NCBI GenBank assembly: GCA_965223405.1
Contig: CBDCWO010000004.1
Coordinates: 101,737 to 165,736, forward strand
Length of the DNA stretch: 64,000 bases
Reading direction: 5' to 3'
DNA from: CBDCWO01 sp965223405
GTDB taxonomy: Bacteria; Bacteroidota; Bacteroidia; Chitinophagales; Saprospiraceae
Numbering within the stretch: the stretch's first letter is position 1; every line of letters begins with the position of its first letter. The position numbers and the translations under genes are program-made. Positions 36,070 through 46,179 of this stretch are shown piece after piece. Below the pieces are notes generated by a model. It did no database searches. It saw only the letters and a list, made by a program, of their open reading frames with translations, and was not told the origin of the DNA.

Positions 36070-36075
36070 TGAATA

Positions 36076-36792
36076 ATGGAAAATATCGATAGAATTATGG
36101 ATTCCATCAAATCGGAATCGATTAGGCCAAAGCCAAAATGGACTTTTTCGGTTCGAAACTTTCTAGTTTGGTTTGCATTTGTGACTGCCGTTGCGATAGG
36201 AGCGGCCTCATTCTCTATTATCTTGTTGGTTCTTAAGCATACTGATTTTATTTTGACGGATCACATCTTACATTCCCGTATTGAGATGTTTTTAGGATTA
36301 TTACCTTTTATTTGGTTGGCATTATTAACCGCAGGCTTGATCCTGGCTGTATTGATCTTAAGCAAAACCTGGAAGGGGTACAAATTTTCAATTCTTAACC
36401 TTTTATTAATCAATTGTTTATTTAGTATTGCCATTGGTACATTCTATTTTCTAGGGGGCGGAGCTCAAAAACTTGAATCTGCATTTTCCATAAACATTGC
36501 CTCCTACGAAAGCTTACAGGAGAGAAAAGTAAAAATTTGGAGCAATCCCGAGGTAGGAATGTTATCCGGATTAATTGAAGAGGTATCAGATACGACTATG
36601 AGACTCCAAGATTTTAATAATAAAATATGGGATATTCATCTGTCCCACGCATTTATTGCTCCACCAGTAAACCTTCAACCGGGTGAGAAAATCAAAATAG
36701 TAGGCACCAAAGATGGACCCAATAAATTTATGGCCTCAGAAATCAGACCTTGGGGAATGGAAAGAGGTAGAGCATTGAGGAAAGAGAATTGA
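36076..36792 (+). CDS. Membrane protein cotranscribed with the sigma factor, possible anti-sigma factor
   Basis: A 238-residue protein: a short cytosolic N-terminus (1-26; MENIDRIMDSIKSESIRPKPKW), three or four membrane helices (~28-52, ~70-95, ~103-122), then a soluble C-terminal domain (~140-238) with an OB-like beta pattern (LSGLIEEVSDTTMRLQDF, then LQPGEKIKIVGTKDG). The arrangement and position resemble anti-sigma partners, but no classic Zn-binding H-x3-C-x2-C motif is visible. The role is inferred from position only. Confidence 0.75.
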   Translation: MENIDRIMDSIKSESIRPKPKWTFSVRNFLVWFAFVTAVAIGAASFSIILLVLKHTDFILTDHILHSRIEMFLGLLPFIWLALLTAGLILAVLILSKTWKGYKFSILNLLLINCLFSIAIGTFYFLGGGAQKLESAFSINIASYESLQERKVKIWSNPEVGMLSGLIEEVSDTTMRLQDFNNKIWDIHLSHAFIAPPVNLQPGEKIKIVGTKDGPNKFMASEIRPWGMERGRALRKEN

Positions 36793-36855
36793 TCTGGAAA
36801 ATAAGTTTATATAAATATTCTGGTATCTTTCAAGCGAGATCGTTAATCTGGATCA

Positions 36856-38322
36856 ATGTCGAAAGAATTAGTGTGTTTGACCGGTATTTCCGCCGGATAT
36901 TCGGAAAACGCCGTATTGCATAATATCAATTGGAGGATAATTTCAGGAGAGCATTGGATTATTTCAGGTTCCATGGCTTCAGGGAAGTCTTCTTTGTGCA
37001 AAGTCCTTGTTGGAAGGATCAGAACCTTTGAAGGTAATGTCCAGTTACCATTTTTATCGCAGCATTCTTCAGAGGCTAGATATCGGTTGATAAAAATGGT
37101 CTCATTTACGGATAGTTCTAAATTGTTTCACGGACCCAATGCCGTTCACTATTACCAACAACGCTATCACGCTTTCGATTCCGAAGGACATCTGACAGTT
37201 CGTGAATATTTACATCACTCCGGGTTTGAAGAACCTAATCCATACCATGTCTCATTACTCAATAAGATGGGACTCTTAAAATTTTTGGATTATGAAAGGA
37301 TCAAATTATCCAGTGGACAAACACGTAAACTCTTATTGGCAAAAGCCATGTTAACTATGCCCCGGATAATCGTTTTGGATAACCCGTATATGGGACTGGA
37401 TACATCCGGTCGACAGATTTTTAATGACCTGATCGATGAATTGGCAAAGGAATCAGCTATCACCTTTATCCTAAGTGGTCATTATCATGAGTTGCCCAAA
37501 TGTATATCACATCAGCTGCACTTGAATGCCGGGAGAGTCTTTTATGCAGGTGTTCGGAGAGATAGTCATGATCTAGAGACTACAATGACCATGGAAATTG
37601 ATGACTTTTTGGTAAAACAAATTCGTACGATTTATCAAAAGAATGTTAAATCTCCTGATTACCAGAAGGTTGTAGACTTGCAGAATGTATCAATTCGATA
37701 CTTAGAATCAACCATATTCGAAAATGTTAATTGGACAATTTATCCAGGAGATAAGTGGGTGTTGAGTGGCTCGAATGGTAGTGGAAAGTCTACCTTGCTC
37801 AGCTTGATGTATGCCGATCACCCACAGGCCTACGCCCAGAAAATTTATTTATTTGATCGCCTCAGAGGTACCGGCGAAAATATTTGGGAGGTTAAGCGAA
37901 GATTTGGATTTTCTTCATCAGAACTGCATGCCTACTTCACGCGAAACTATACGGTGGAACAAATTATTTTGTCTGGATTTAAAGATGGTTTCCAGTTGAC
38001 CCGGGAAAAAGGGGATATGAATCATTTGATGGATTTGTTTTTGCGATATTTTGCGATGATGAAATATAAGTTTTCACGATTCAACGAATTGTCAACTGGA
38101 ATGCAACGCTTGACTTTATTCATCAGATCTTTGATTAAAATCCCCGAGGTATTACTGCTGGATGAACCCTATCAGGGAATGGATAGACTTACAATATTTA
38201 AGTGCAATTCTCTACTTGAAAATATATTATCACAAAATCATACTTTGCTTTTTATCTCACACTTTAGCGATGAGATACCTTCTATAGTGGATCAGGAGTT
38301 TACATTAGGGGTCAATAATTGA
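36856..38322 (+). CDS. ModF-like protein with two ABC ATPase domains
   Basis: A cytosolic 488-residue protein made of two ABC-type nucleotide-binding domains and no membrane part. Domain 1 has Walker A GSMASGKSS (38-46), signature LSSGQTRKLLLAKAM and Walker B IIVLDNPYMGLD; domain 2 has GSNGSGKSTL (~308), LSTGMQRLTLFIRSL and VLLLDEPYQGMD. The arrangement matches ModF (PhrA), sometimes found near molybdate genes; none is near here. The linker is shorter than in ABC-F translation factors. TATCTTTC at 36834-36841 is one base from a -7 element. The function remains unknown. Confidence 0.85.
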   Translation: MSKELVCLTGISAGYSENAVLHNINWRIISGEHWIISGSMASGKSSLCKVLVGRIRTFEGNVQLPFLSQHSSEARYRLIKMVSFTDSSKLFHGPNAVHYYQQRYHAFDSEGHLTVREYLHHSGFEEPNPYHVSLLNKMGLLKFLDYERIKLSSGQTRKLLLAKAMLTMPRIIVLDNPYMGLDTSGRQIFNDLIDELAKESAITFILSGHYHELPKCISHQLHLNAGRVFYAGVRRDSHDLETTMTMEIDDFLVKQIRTIYQKNVKSPDYQKVVDLQNVSIRYLESTIFENVNWTIYPGDKWVLSGSNGSGKSTLLSLMYADHPQAYAQKIYLFDRLRGTGENIWEVKRRFGFSSSELHAYFTRNYTVEQIILSGFKDGFQLTREKGDMNHLMDLFLRYFAMMKYKFSRFNELSTGMQRLTLFIRSLIKIPEVLLLDEPYQGMDRLTIFKCNSLLENILSQNHTLLFISHFSDEIPSIVDQEFTLGVNN

Positions 38323-38569
38323 TAAACCAGAATTCGTTTATTATTGTGCGGCAAGAACTAAATAACCAAGGTTATAACCCGATTCATGCTTTATATATGG
38401 GACACAGTCAATCGATCCTATTTCTAGGTTTCTTACGGATACTTGCACCAGGACTTAAAGGTAGGAGTCCGGGCAGGTACTTAACAATGAGAATCGAACT
38501 CAGGTCTGCAGAATCAGTTTACCATGCCATCGCAAGTAGTAATAAATATAATAGTCGTGGACATTCGTG

Positions 38570-40066
38570 TTATTTGGATTCACCTACAAAGGCTTCCCTG
38601 ACATGGGTCAATGCTTCTTTCATTTCTTTTTTAAAATGTTCCCATTTCTGCTCCGTATGATCACCGTATTTTTCGAGTTTATTTTTGATTTTATCTATTC
38701 TTTTCTCGGCCTTCTTTCTTCTTTCCTTCAATTCTTTTTTTGTTTCTTTCTTCCCTAGATTCATTTGAACAGCGAGCATATCCAATCGTGTTTGAAAGTT
38801 TTCCCGACCTTGGTCAATATTTTCCGAAACTTTTGAGATTTTAGTTTCCACAGACTCCTTCCCTTCAGCAAGGTGGTTGCGCAGTTTATTAAGTGCCTCA
38901 GCCAGACGATCCTTTTGTTTTGACAAACCGATTTCGGTTTTGTCCATGCCAGCCGAAGCCTTCTCTTTTAGATTTTCCAAAGAGGATTTCATTTTTCCAA
39001 TGATGTCTTCCGACAACTCCTTTCCGGCTTCGTTTACTTTCTTAAGGCTATCATCTGCCCAATTTTTTATTTTAATTTTTTGCTGGTCAAACTCAGTTTT
39101 TGCTTCCTTTTTACCCAAATACATTTGTAACTTAAGCTCGTCTGCTTCCGTCTTTAATTTTTCGATTTGTTCTGAGGCAATTTCTTTGATGGATTTTGAT
39201 GCTATTTCGTTGCGCCATTCATGCAGCGGGTGCAGGATGAGGATAGGAATAGCGGTATGATCCAAGAGTTGTTTGGTTACACTTTTGTGGAACAAATTGG
39301 CAAAAAAACTTCTTTCTTTTCCTACTAAGGCTAAAAGATCAGCACGGTAACCGTTTACGAACTCAGCAATGCCTTCAGCGGGCCGATTGTATTCGAAAAA
39401 GAAATGCTTGTATTTAGAGGTTTTAAAAAACTTTTGTAGCCTATTATTCATCGCATCCTTCTCCGAGAATTCTGTTTCTTTCTCCGGGTAAATATGTAAT
39501 GTCATTAACTCTGCTTGGTAGGCGATCAAAATATCTTTGAGAGGATTGAGCATTTTTTTCTTTTCTAAATTCCTAAAATCGGTAGCGAATACAATTTTAT
39601 GTATCGGATTGGCAGTCATGTTTTCAGGAACCACTAATACCGGACAGGGAGCCCCTTGAGCTACCTGATATGCCGTTTCCCCCATAATCATTTTTTCTAT
39701 CTTTCCTTTACCCTGGGTGCCCATCACGATTAAGTCTATTGCTTCCTCTTTGGCAATCTCGTTGATGGCAACAGATGGAGCCCCGGTCAACAATAAACTC
39801 CGAATGGCGGCTTTGGGGTTGTATTTATGATATTTTTCACAGATTGTTTTCAACTGCTTTTCGGCATCTTCTAAATCTCCGTAAAATTCATTGCCAAGGA
39901 CATAGGAAGTGAGCGGTTGAACTGTTGGAGAAGCCAGCGGACGTGAATGAATAATAAGAAATTCTACTTTAGCAGGATATATCTTTCCACCAAAAAAGTC
40001 TAAAGCATATTTAATTGCATTGTCCGCATTTTTGGAATAATCAGTTGGAAGAAGTACTCTTTTCAT
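38570..40066 (-). CDS. Two universal stress (USP) domains fused to a long helical tail
   Basis: A cytosolic 498-residue protein. Two USP domains occupy ~1-150 and ~155-280. The first has the intact nucleotide motif MGTQGKGKIEKMIMGETA, close to G-x2-G-x9-G-(S/T); in the second, LVGKERSFFANLFHKSV has lost it. From ~285 to the end runs a highly charged amphipathic helix or coiled coil. It contains a duplicated unit: LQMYLGKKEAKTEFD (~313) and VQMNLGKKETKKELK (~433). Tandem USPs are common in Bacteroidota, but this tail is unusual. It may bind membranes, DNA or itself. Confidence 0.9.
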   Translation of the reverse strand: MKRVLLPTDYSKNADNAIKYALDFFGGKIYPAKVEFLIIHSRPLASPTVQPLTSYVLGNEFYGDLEDAEKQLKTICEKYHKYNPKAAIRSLLLTGAPSVAINEIAKEEAIDLIVMGTQGKGKIEKMIMGETAYQVAQGAPCPVLVVPENMTANPIHKIVFATDFRNLEKKKMLNPLKDILIAYQAELMTLHIYPEKETEFSEKDAMNNRLQKFFKTSKYKHFFFEYNRPAEGIAEFVNGYRADLLALVGKERSFFANLFHKSVTKQLLDHTAIPILILHPLHEWRNEIASKSIKEIASEQIEKLKTEADELKLQMYLGKKEAKTEFDQQKIKIKNWADDSLKKVNEAGKELSEDIIGKMKSSLENLKEKASAGMDKTEIGLSKQKDRLAEALNKLRNHLAEGKESVETKISKVSENIDQGRENFQTRLDMLAVQMNLGKKETKKELKERRKKAEKRIDKIKNKLEKYGDHTEQKWEHFKKEMKEALTHVREAFVGESK

Positions 40067-40390
40067 GATTTGTATTTTAAGTTCTGAAATACAGATATCT
40101 TCATAAAGAGAAAGTAATTTGAATCGTTCAAGCCCAGTCTATCAAACTACTATTCATTCAAAGTTTACTTGAAATCATACTCATTATCAATGATGGAAGT
40201 CAATGAAAAGATTGAGTGCGCTCAAATTTTTAAAATTAGGCAAAATGTAGTCAATCAGGTATTATGAAGTTTTCCTGAACAACTAATTTTTATTGGTCAA
40301 AGCACGAAAGTCATCTCAATTTATACGTAATGATTTGCTAATTTTATTTCGTATCTTCATTACAATCATAACCGATAATTTCCATTTCAA
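40067..40390. other. 324-bp divergent intergenic region
   Basis: Lies between the USP gene and the S9 peptidase gene, which are transcribed apart. I see no gene and no exact TAnnTTTG element. One short dyad, TTGAG-TGCG-CTCAA at 40212-40225, could be an operator but is weak. Confidence 0.45.
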
Positions 40391-42679
40391 ATGATTTGTT
40401 TTGCATCATGCTGGCAATATGTTCAGTTCATTTGCTTTGCTCTATTTATTCATGTTACTGGCTTTTCTCAAGGCCCCTCTAAAGTAGACTATCGGAGAGC
40501 AGTAGATTTTTTATGGGAGAACCTGAATAATCAATTGGTATTTAATCTGCATGTAGATGTGAATTGGTTTGAAGATTCTTCTGGATTTTGGTTTATTAAG
40601 CACCAGTCCGACGAAAAGTTATTTTTCAAATTGGAGATCAATGATCCAACTCTAAAACCATTGTTTGATCATCAATGGTTGGCCTCAGAATTAAATAAGG
40701 TGTCTGATGAACCAATACAATCCAATGATTTACCCATTTCAATTTACAATGAAGAAAGCCCATTCAAAATGAAAATTGAGTGTTTTAAAACAAAATATCA
40801 ACTCGATTTGAATGAAAAAGTACTTTCACAGATGAAGGAAGATAAATCTACACTTCGTGAAAATGAGAAATTGTCACCGGATGGGAATTGGATCGCTTTT
40901 ACCAAGGACTACAATTTATATATACGAGATACGAAGACTCAGAAAGAATTTCAGCTAAGTAGTCGGGGGTATAAAAATTATGAATTTGGTAGTTACTATG
41001 GCTGGTATGATAAGATGGAGGGAGAAAATGGAACCCGGCCTTTTCGTCTAATGATCAACTGGTCACCAAATTCGAAATGGATTCAAACTCAAATTTGTGA
41101 CTTGAGGTATGCCAATAAAATGCATTTACTGGATTACAGTATTGATACGTTATACAGACCAAAACTGATTTCTTATTACCGTGGATCACCAGGCGATACC
41201 ACGTTAGTCCATTATATTCCTGTATTCTATAATGTAGAAAGTAAGCAAGAGATATTACCAAAACTTCCTCGAAACACCCATATCAACCCAGTCCGATTTC
41301 GGTGGACTAAATACCCAGACAAAGTTTATGTCTCTTATGCGGAAAGGGGATATAAATACGAATGTATTAAGGAATTGGATTTAGTTAAAAATGAAATATC
41401 GGTTTTGATAGAAGAACATTCAACTACCAATATTGATAATTTTGGATTCAGAGCGGTTGACCGATTGGGAAAGATATATTTTACCTCTGAAAGAAGTGGG
41501 TGGAAACTGTTGTATTGTTATGATATTGAAACAAGACAGACACACTTACTTACTCCGGGTAATTACTTTGTACATGATATTAAGGGAATTGATGTTCACG
41601 CTGGTCACCTTTATTTTACAGCTTCAGGCCGGGAGAAAGGAAGCAATCCCTATCATCGTTATTTATACCGGATCAAGCTCGATGGAAGTGATCAAAAATT
41701 AATGAGTCCGGAGCCGGGTAACCATGAAATTTCACTATCTCCGGACTATAAATACTACGTAGATAATTATTCAACAGTCGAAATACCGACTAAAACCTAT
41801 TTTCGCTCTGCGCAGACTGGTAAAATTATTACCCAAATAGGACAGGCTGACATCCAGTTATTAACCGAAAAAAAATGGAATCCTCCTCAGACCTTTACTG
41901 CAATAGGGAGGGATGGAAAAACAAAGATATATGGTGCAATTTGGAAACCCACGAATTTCGATGCGGAGCTTACCTATCCCGTCATAGATCATAGTTATAC
42001 CGGACCTCACACACAAGTATTTCCCAATCGGTTTATTTCGGGATTAAGAGCTTCCAATCAGTCTCTTGCTGAACTTGGGTTTGTAGTAATTCGAATTGAC
42101 GGGATGGGTTCTGCCGGGAGATCAAAAGCATTTCATGATGTATCTTATAAAAATATGGGTAAAAATCTCTTAGGACATAAACTGGCTATTTTGCAGTTAG
42201 CAGATCAATATTCCTGGATAGATACCAGCAGAGTTGGAATCTTTGGTCACTCTGCCGGGGGATATGATGCAGCCCATGCACTACTGGAATTTCCTGATTT
42301 TTATAAGGTCGCCGTCGCCAGCTCAGCGGATCACGATTTTCGAATGGAAAAAGCCTGGTGGCCCGAAATGTATATGGGGTGGCCAGTAGATTCCAGTTAC
42401 GAGCAAGTTTCTAATATTACTATGGCTCCAAACCTCAAAGGAAAATTACTTTTGGTTCATGGTGGACTTGATGACAATGTCAATCCTTCGGCTACGCATA
42501 AACTGGCAGAAGCACTGATCAAAGCCGACAAGGAATTTGAATTATTAATTATTCCAAGTCAAAGGCATGGCTATCAAGGTAGCTATGCAAAATACTTTCT
42601 GAAAAAAAGATGGAACTATTTTGTGCAACACCTCCTGGGATCAAAACCCTTGTGGAACGTCAATTGGAAGAATAACTAA
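40391..42679 (+). CDS. S9 family (dipeptidyl peptidase IV-like) serine peptidase
   Basis: A periplasmic or secreted peptidase of 762 residues that clips dipeptides, probably after proline. After a signal peptide (WQYVQFICFALFIHVTGFSQ) comes the DPP IV beta-propeller (~90-500) with KLSPDGNWIAFTKDYNLYIRD split across blades, then the alpha/beta hydrolase domain. The triad is S621 in GIFGHSAGGYD, D694 in HGGLDDNVNPS and H726 in SQRHGYQG. It lies 57 bp ahead of the sortilin-like gene and may be cotranscribed, giving two secreted proteins from one unit. Confidence 0.93.
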   Translation: MICFASCWQYVQFICFALFIHVTGFSQGPSKVDYRRAVDFLWENLNNQLVFNLHVDVNWFEDSSGFWFIKHQSDEKLFFKLEINDPTLKPLFDHQWLASELNKVSDEPIQSNDLPISIYNEESPFKMKIECFKTKYQLDLNEKVLSQMKEDKSTLRENEKLSPDGNWIAFTKDYNLYIRDTKTQKEFQLSSRGYKNYEFGSYYGWYDKMEGENGTRPFRLMINWSPNSKWIQTQICDLRYANKMHLLDYSIDTLYRPKLISYYRGSPGDTTLVHYIPVFYNVESKQEILPKLPRNTHINPVRFRWTKYPDKVYVSYAERGYKYECIKELDLVKNEISVLIEEHSTTNIDNFGFRAVDRLGKIYFTSERSGWKLLYCYDIETRQTHLLTPGNYFVHDIKGIDVHAGHLYFTASGREKGSNPYHRYLYRIKLDGSDQKLMSPEPGNHEISLSPDYKYYVDNYSTVEIPTKTYFRSAQTGKIITQIGQADIQLLTEKKWNPPQTFTAIGRDGKTKIYGAIWKPTNFDAELTYPVIDHSYTGPHTQVFPNRFISGLRASNQSLAELGFVVIRIDGMGSAGRSKAFHDVSYKNMGKNLLGHKLAILQLADQYSWIDTSRVGIFGHSAGGYDAAHALLEFPDFYKVAVASSADHDFRMEKAWWPEMYMGWPVDSSYEQVSNITMAPNLKGKLLLVHGGLDDNVNPSATHKLAEALIKADKEFELLIIPSQRHGYQGSYAKYFLKKRWNYFVQHLLGSKPLWNVNWKNN

Positions 42680-42736
42680 ATTTCACAATTTTAAGTGAAA
42701 AACTTATTGAAATACAAACTGTAAATTACCATATCA

Positions 42737-45700
42737 ATGCAGATCATACGACAGATCAAATCAAATAGCCTTTTTATTGCCTTTTTATTGCTTTTGACCG
42801 GAATATTTACCAGTGCATCAGCGCAACATGTTGATCCGGAAATATTTAAAGGAATAAAACTTAGAAACCTGGTACCTTCCAGGACCGGTGGTCGGGTAGT
42901 GGATATTGCGGTCGATCCGGAAAACCCTAATATTCGCTTTGTAGCCGCAGCTTCCGGTAACATTTGGAGAACTAAAAATGCCGGAACTACCTGGGAGCCT
43001 GTTTTTGAGAATTATGGTTCCTATTCTATTGGTGTTATTGAAATTGATCCGACCAATTCGAAAATTATTTGGGTCGGAAGTGGCGAAAACAACAGTCAGC
43101 GATCGGTAAGTAAGGGAGATGGTGTCTACAAAAGTGAAGATGGTGGAGATACCTGGGCCAATGTTGGTCTAAAAACTTCTGAACATATTGGGAAGATCGT
43201 CATAGATCCACGAAATTCGGAGGTAGTATGTGTTGCTTGTCAGGGAAGCGTATGGAAAGCTGGAGGGGAGAGGGGGTTATACCGAACCATTAATGGAGGT
43301 AAAACGTGGGATAGAATCTTGCACATTAGTGAGGATACTGGAATATCAGATTTGATTCAGGATCCGGATAACCCCAATGTTCTTATAGCCTCAACCTACC
43401 AGAGAAGGCGACATGTAGGTGTTTTGGTTGCTGGGGGACCGGAGGGAGGCATTTGGAAATCTAAAAATGGAGGTAGTACCTGGTACAAATTGACTAATGG
43501 GATGCCAGGGGGAGATTTGGGTAGAATCGGATTAGCTATGTCTCCACAGAAACGAAATGTAGTGTATGCTTTGGTAGCCGGAAAGGCTGATACCAAAGGA
43601 TTTTATAGATCCGAAAATCAAGGAGAGAATTGGGTGAAAATGAGTGACTTTATGGTAGTAGATGCCCAATATTATATGGAATTATTTCCAGATCCTCATC
43701 GGTTTGACAAAGTGTATTGTGTGGGAATGCGTCTTCGATGTACAGAAGATGGAGGCAAAACTTTTGCCAGGGTCAATGATCATAAAATTCACGTCGATCA
43801 TCATGAAGTCGTATTTAACCTTGACGATCCTGATTACCTCATGATCGGCAACGATGGAGGGGTCTATGAAAGTTGGGATCAGGGAAAACATTGGAAATTC
43901 GTAAATAACCTACCAATAACTCAGTATTACCGAGTGGGGATTGACAATTCAAAACCGTTTTATTATGTCTATGGTGGTACCCAGGACAACGCTACTCAAG
44001 GCGCTCCATCACGCACCACGGATCGAATGGGTATTCGCAATAGCGATTGGTTTAACACAGTAGGTGGAGATGGATTTCAAACCCGTGTTGATCCGGACAA
44101 TCCCAATCTGGTATATAGTCAGTCTCAATATGGAGGACTGGTTCGCTATGATAAATTAAGTGGAGAGAGAATCGACATTCAACCTCAACCTCCTGCCGGG
44201 GCAGCACCTTATCGCTGGTATTGGGATGCTCCGCTAATTATTAGTCCACATCAGGGGCAGCGACTATACTTTGCAGCAGAACGAATATTCAGAAGCGATG
44301 ACCGGGGAAATAGTTGGCAAACTATAAGCGATGATCTAAGTCACAAGCGGGATCGGAATCTTGTACCTGTAATGAATCGGGTATGGGGTATTGATGCGGT
44401 GTTTAAAAATGTTTGGACCTCACCTTTAGGAGAGGTGACCGCCTTGGATGAATCACCATTCACTGAAGGTTTAATTTATGCAGGAACGGATGATGGTATT
44501 GTACAGATAACAGGTAACGGAGGGGAAACTTGGAGAAAAATTACGAATATTAAGGGCATCCCACCGCATTCTTTTGTTGCCGATATTCATGCTTCTCGCA
44601 CCGACGCCAATACGGTCTTTGCAATTTTTAATAATCACAAATATGGAGATTATAGACCTTATATCGCAAAGAGCTCAGATCGGGGAAATACCTGGGCATT
44701 AATCAGTGGAAATCTGCCACAAAATGAATATCTATGGTCTGTTGTTCAAGACCATCAAGATCCTAATTTGCTCTTTGTAGGAGCGGAGTATGGTTTGTAT
44801 TTTTCGATGGATGGAGGAAAACAGTGGGTCAAATGGCAGGGCGGTATTCCAACTATAGCCATTCGTGATTTGGAGATTCAAAAAAATGAAGATGACCTGG
44901 TTGCAGCCTCTTTCGGGCGAGGAATGTTTATTTTTGATGATTATAGTGCTTTAAGAAATACAACTTCTGCTACGTGGGACGAACCTGCCATTTTGTTTCC
45001 TGTAAAAGAAGCCCTGTTATATATTCAGACCAATCCAAGCGGAAATGCATTAGGAAATTCATATCAAACTTCGGCAAACCCAGAGTTTGGTGCCGTATTC
45101 ACTTATTATATAAGGGATAAATCGCACACCTTACATCAGAAGCGGGTAATAAAGGAAAATGAAAAAGTGGCTGCAAAAAAACCTGTACACTATCCGGAAT
45201 GGGAGAATTTATTAGCGGAACGACTCGAAGACGAGCCACAACTTATATTCACCATTAAAAATCACGAAGGTCGTATTATCCGCAGGATCAATAAGCCATT
45301 GCAAAAAGGTATGCGTCGGGTGAATTGGGATTTGCGCCATTTTGGCGGAGAGGTTTTGGTTTCTCCGGGCATATATTACGTCAGCATGGCTCAAGTAGTA
45401 AATGGAATTTGGGCCGAAATAGCGCCTGATCAGGAATTCCGGGTTAAGTCTCTTGATTTGGGCACATTACCTGCTTCGGATCGTAAGGAATTGGAGAAAT
45501 TTGAACTGGAAGTATATTCCCAAAAGCGTGCTATATCAGAGGTCGATCGATATATCCAGGGCACTATAACAGACCTTGAAAAACTTAGAAACTGGGGGAA
45601 ACTGCAGGTGGGAACCTCGGATATATACGAACAAATACAACGAGTGTACCAGCGTATGAATGAATTCAAAATTTCTCTGAAAGGTAATCATCTGGCCAGG

Positions 45701-45955
45701 GAGAAAATGGAACTGATAGCACCGTCTATACAATCACGGATCAACCGCATATTATATGGATTATCGTCTTCGTTTTCTGATTATACACAAACGCAAATTG
45801 AGAGCTTTCAAATTGCAAAAAAGGAGTTTGATGCCTTGAACCATATAATTCATAAATACAATGAAACGACGATTGAACCATTGAACGTAGCTTTAGGCAA
45901 TGCCTCAGCACCTCTGAGGTTAGATCATCCTCCAAGAGGATTTCCAGCGGAATAA
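42737..45955 (+). CDS. Secreted sortilin/BNR-repeat beta-propeller protein
   Basis: A 1072-residue exported protein. The signal peptide is SLFIAFLLLLTGIFTSASAQ. Residues ~45-720 form one or two beta-propellers built from sortilin/BNR blades; Asp-box-type S-x-D-x-G-x-T-W turns recur (KSEDGGDTWANV, RTINGGKTWDR, KSKNGGSTWYK, RSDDRGNSWQ, KSSDRGNTWAL). The C-terminal ~300 residues (from ~770) include the stretch HPPRGFPAE-like end and a helical region, as in VPS10/glycosyl hydrolase proteins of Bacteroidota. Such proteins are often called glycosyl hydrolases on weak grounds; no catalytic pair is visible. No T9SS tail is seen. Confidence 0.85.
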   Translation: MQIIRQIKSNSLFIAFLLLLTGIFTSASAQHVDPEIFKGIKLRNLVPSRTGGRVVDIAVDPENPNIRFVAAASGNIWRTKNAGTTWEPVFENYGSYSIGVIEIDPTNSKIIWVGSGENNSQRSVSKGDGVYKSEDGGDTWANVGLKTSEHIGKIVIDPRNSEVVCVACQGSVWKAGGERGLYRTINGGKTWDRILHISEDTGISDLIQDPDNPNVLIASTYQRRRHVGVLVAGGPEGGIWKSKNGGSTWYKLTNGMPGGDLGRIGLAMSPQKRNVVYALVAGKADTKGFYRSENQGENWVKMSDFMVVDAQYYMELFPDPHRFDKVYCVGMRLRCTEDGGKTFARVNDHKIHVDHHEVVFNLDDPDYLMIGNDGGVYESWDQGKHWKFVNNLPITQYYRVGIDNSKPFYYVYGGTQDNATQGAPSRTTDRMGIRNSDWFNTVGGDGFQTRVDPDNPNLVYSQSQYGGLVRYDKLSGERIDIQPQPPAGAAPYRWYWDAPLIISPHQGQRLYFAAERIFRSDDRGNSWQTISDDLSHKRDRNLVPVMNRVWGIDAVFKNVWTSPLGEVTALDESPFTEGLIYAGTDDGIVQITGNGGETWRKITNIKGIPPHSFVADIHASRTDANTVFAIFNNHKYGDYRPYIAKSSDRGNTWALISGNLPQNEYLWSVVQDHQDPNLLFVGAEYGLYFSMDGGKQWVKWQGGIPTIAIRDLEIQKNEDDLVAASFGRGMFIFDDYSALRNTTSATWDEPAILFPVKEALLYIQTNPSGNALGNSYQTSANPEFGAVFTYYIRDKSHTLHQKRVIKENEKVAAKKPVHYPEWENLLAERLEDEPQLIFTIKNHEGRIIRRINKPLQKGMRRVNWDLRHFGGEVLVSPGIYYVSMAQVVNGIWAEIAPDQEFRVKSLDLGTLPASDRKELEKFELEVYSQKRAISEVDRYIQGTITDLEKLRNWGKLQVGTSDIYEQIQRVYQRMNEFKISLKGNHLAREKMELIAPSIQSRINRILYGLSSSFSDYTQTQIESFQIAKKEFDALNHIIHKYNETTIEPLNVALGNASAPLRLDHPPRGFPAE

Positions 45956-46179
45956 ATCAAGAATTTCCATTACTTTTTGGCATAAAAGTCATACAAATCC
46001 AAATTGTTAATTGGAATTCAACCCATTGATCTCAAAAACAATATCATTTTCTGTCCTATCTTTTTCATGATAAGCTACAAGCCTAGCTCCAATGGCGCCT
46101 CATCCATGGACTGTGAGCAGGATTCAGTTTTAATCAATTTCAAGATAAGGTGATAAATTCGTTTATAACCAAATAGGGA

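Noticed and set aside
28781..36792. The accessory-looking stretch as a genomic island or prophage
   Set aside because: There are no integrase, phage or attachment-site signals; one IS and one damaged gene explain the irregularity.
38480..38560. tRNA-like T arm (minus strand GAGTTCGATTCTC) near 38490-38510
   Set aside because: No acceptor stem or anticodon stem can be paired around it, so a cloverleaf cannot be built.
40212..40225. TTGAG-TGCG-CTCAA dyad as a trace of the IS1182 end (which begins GAGTGCACTCC)
   Set aside because: Similarity stops after about ten bases and there is no second end or duplication; chance or a small operator is more likely.
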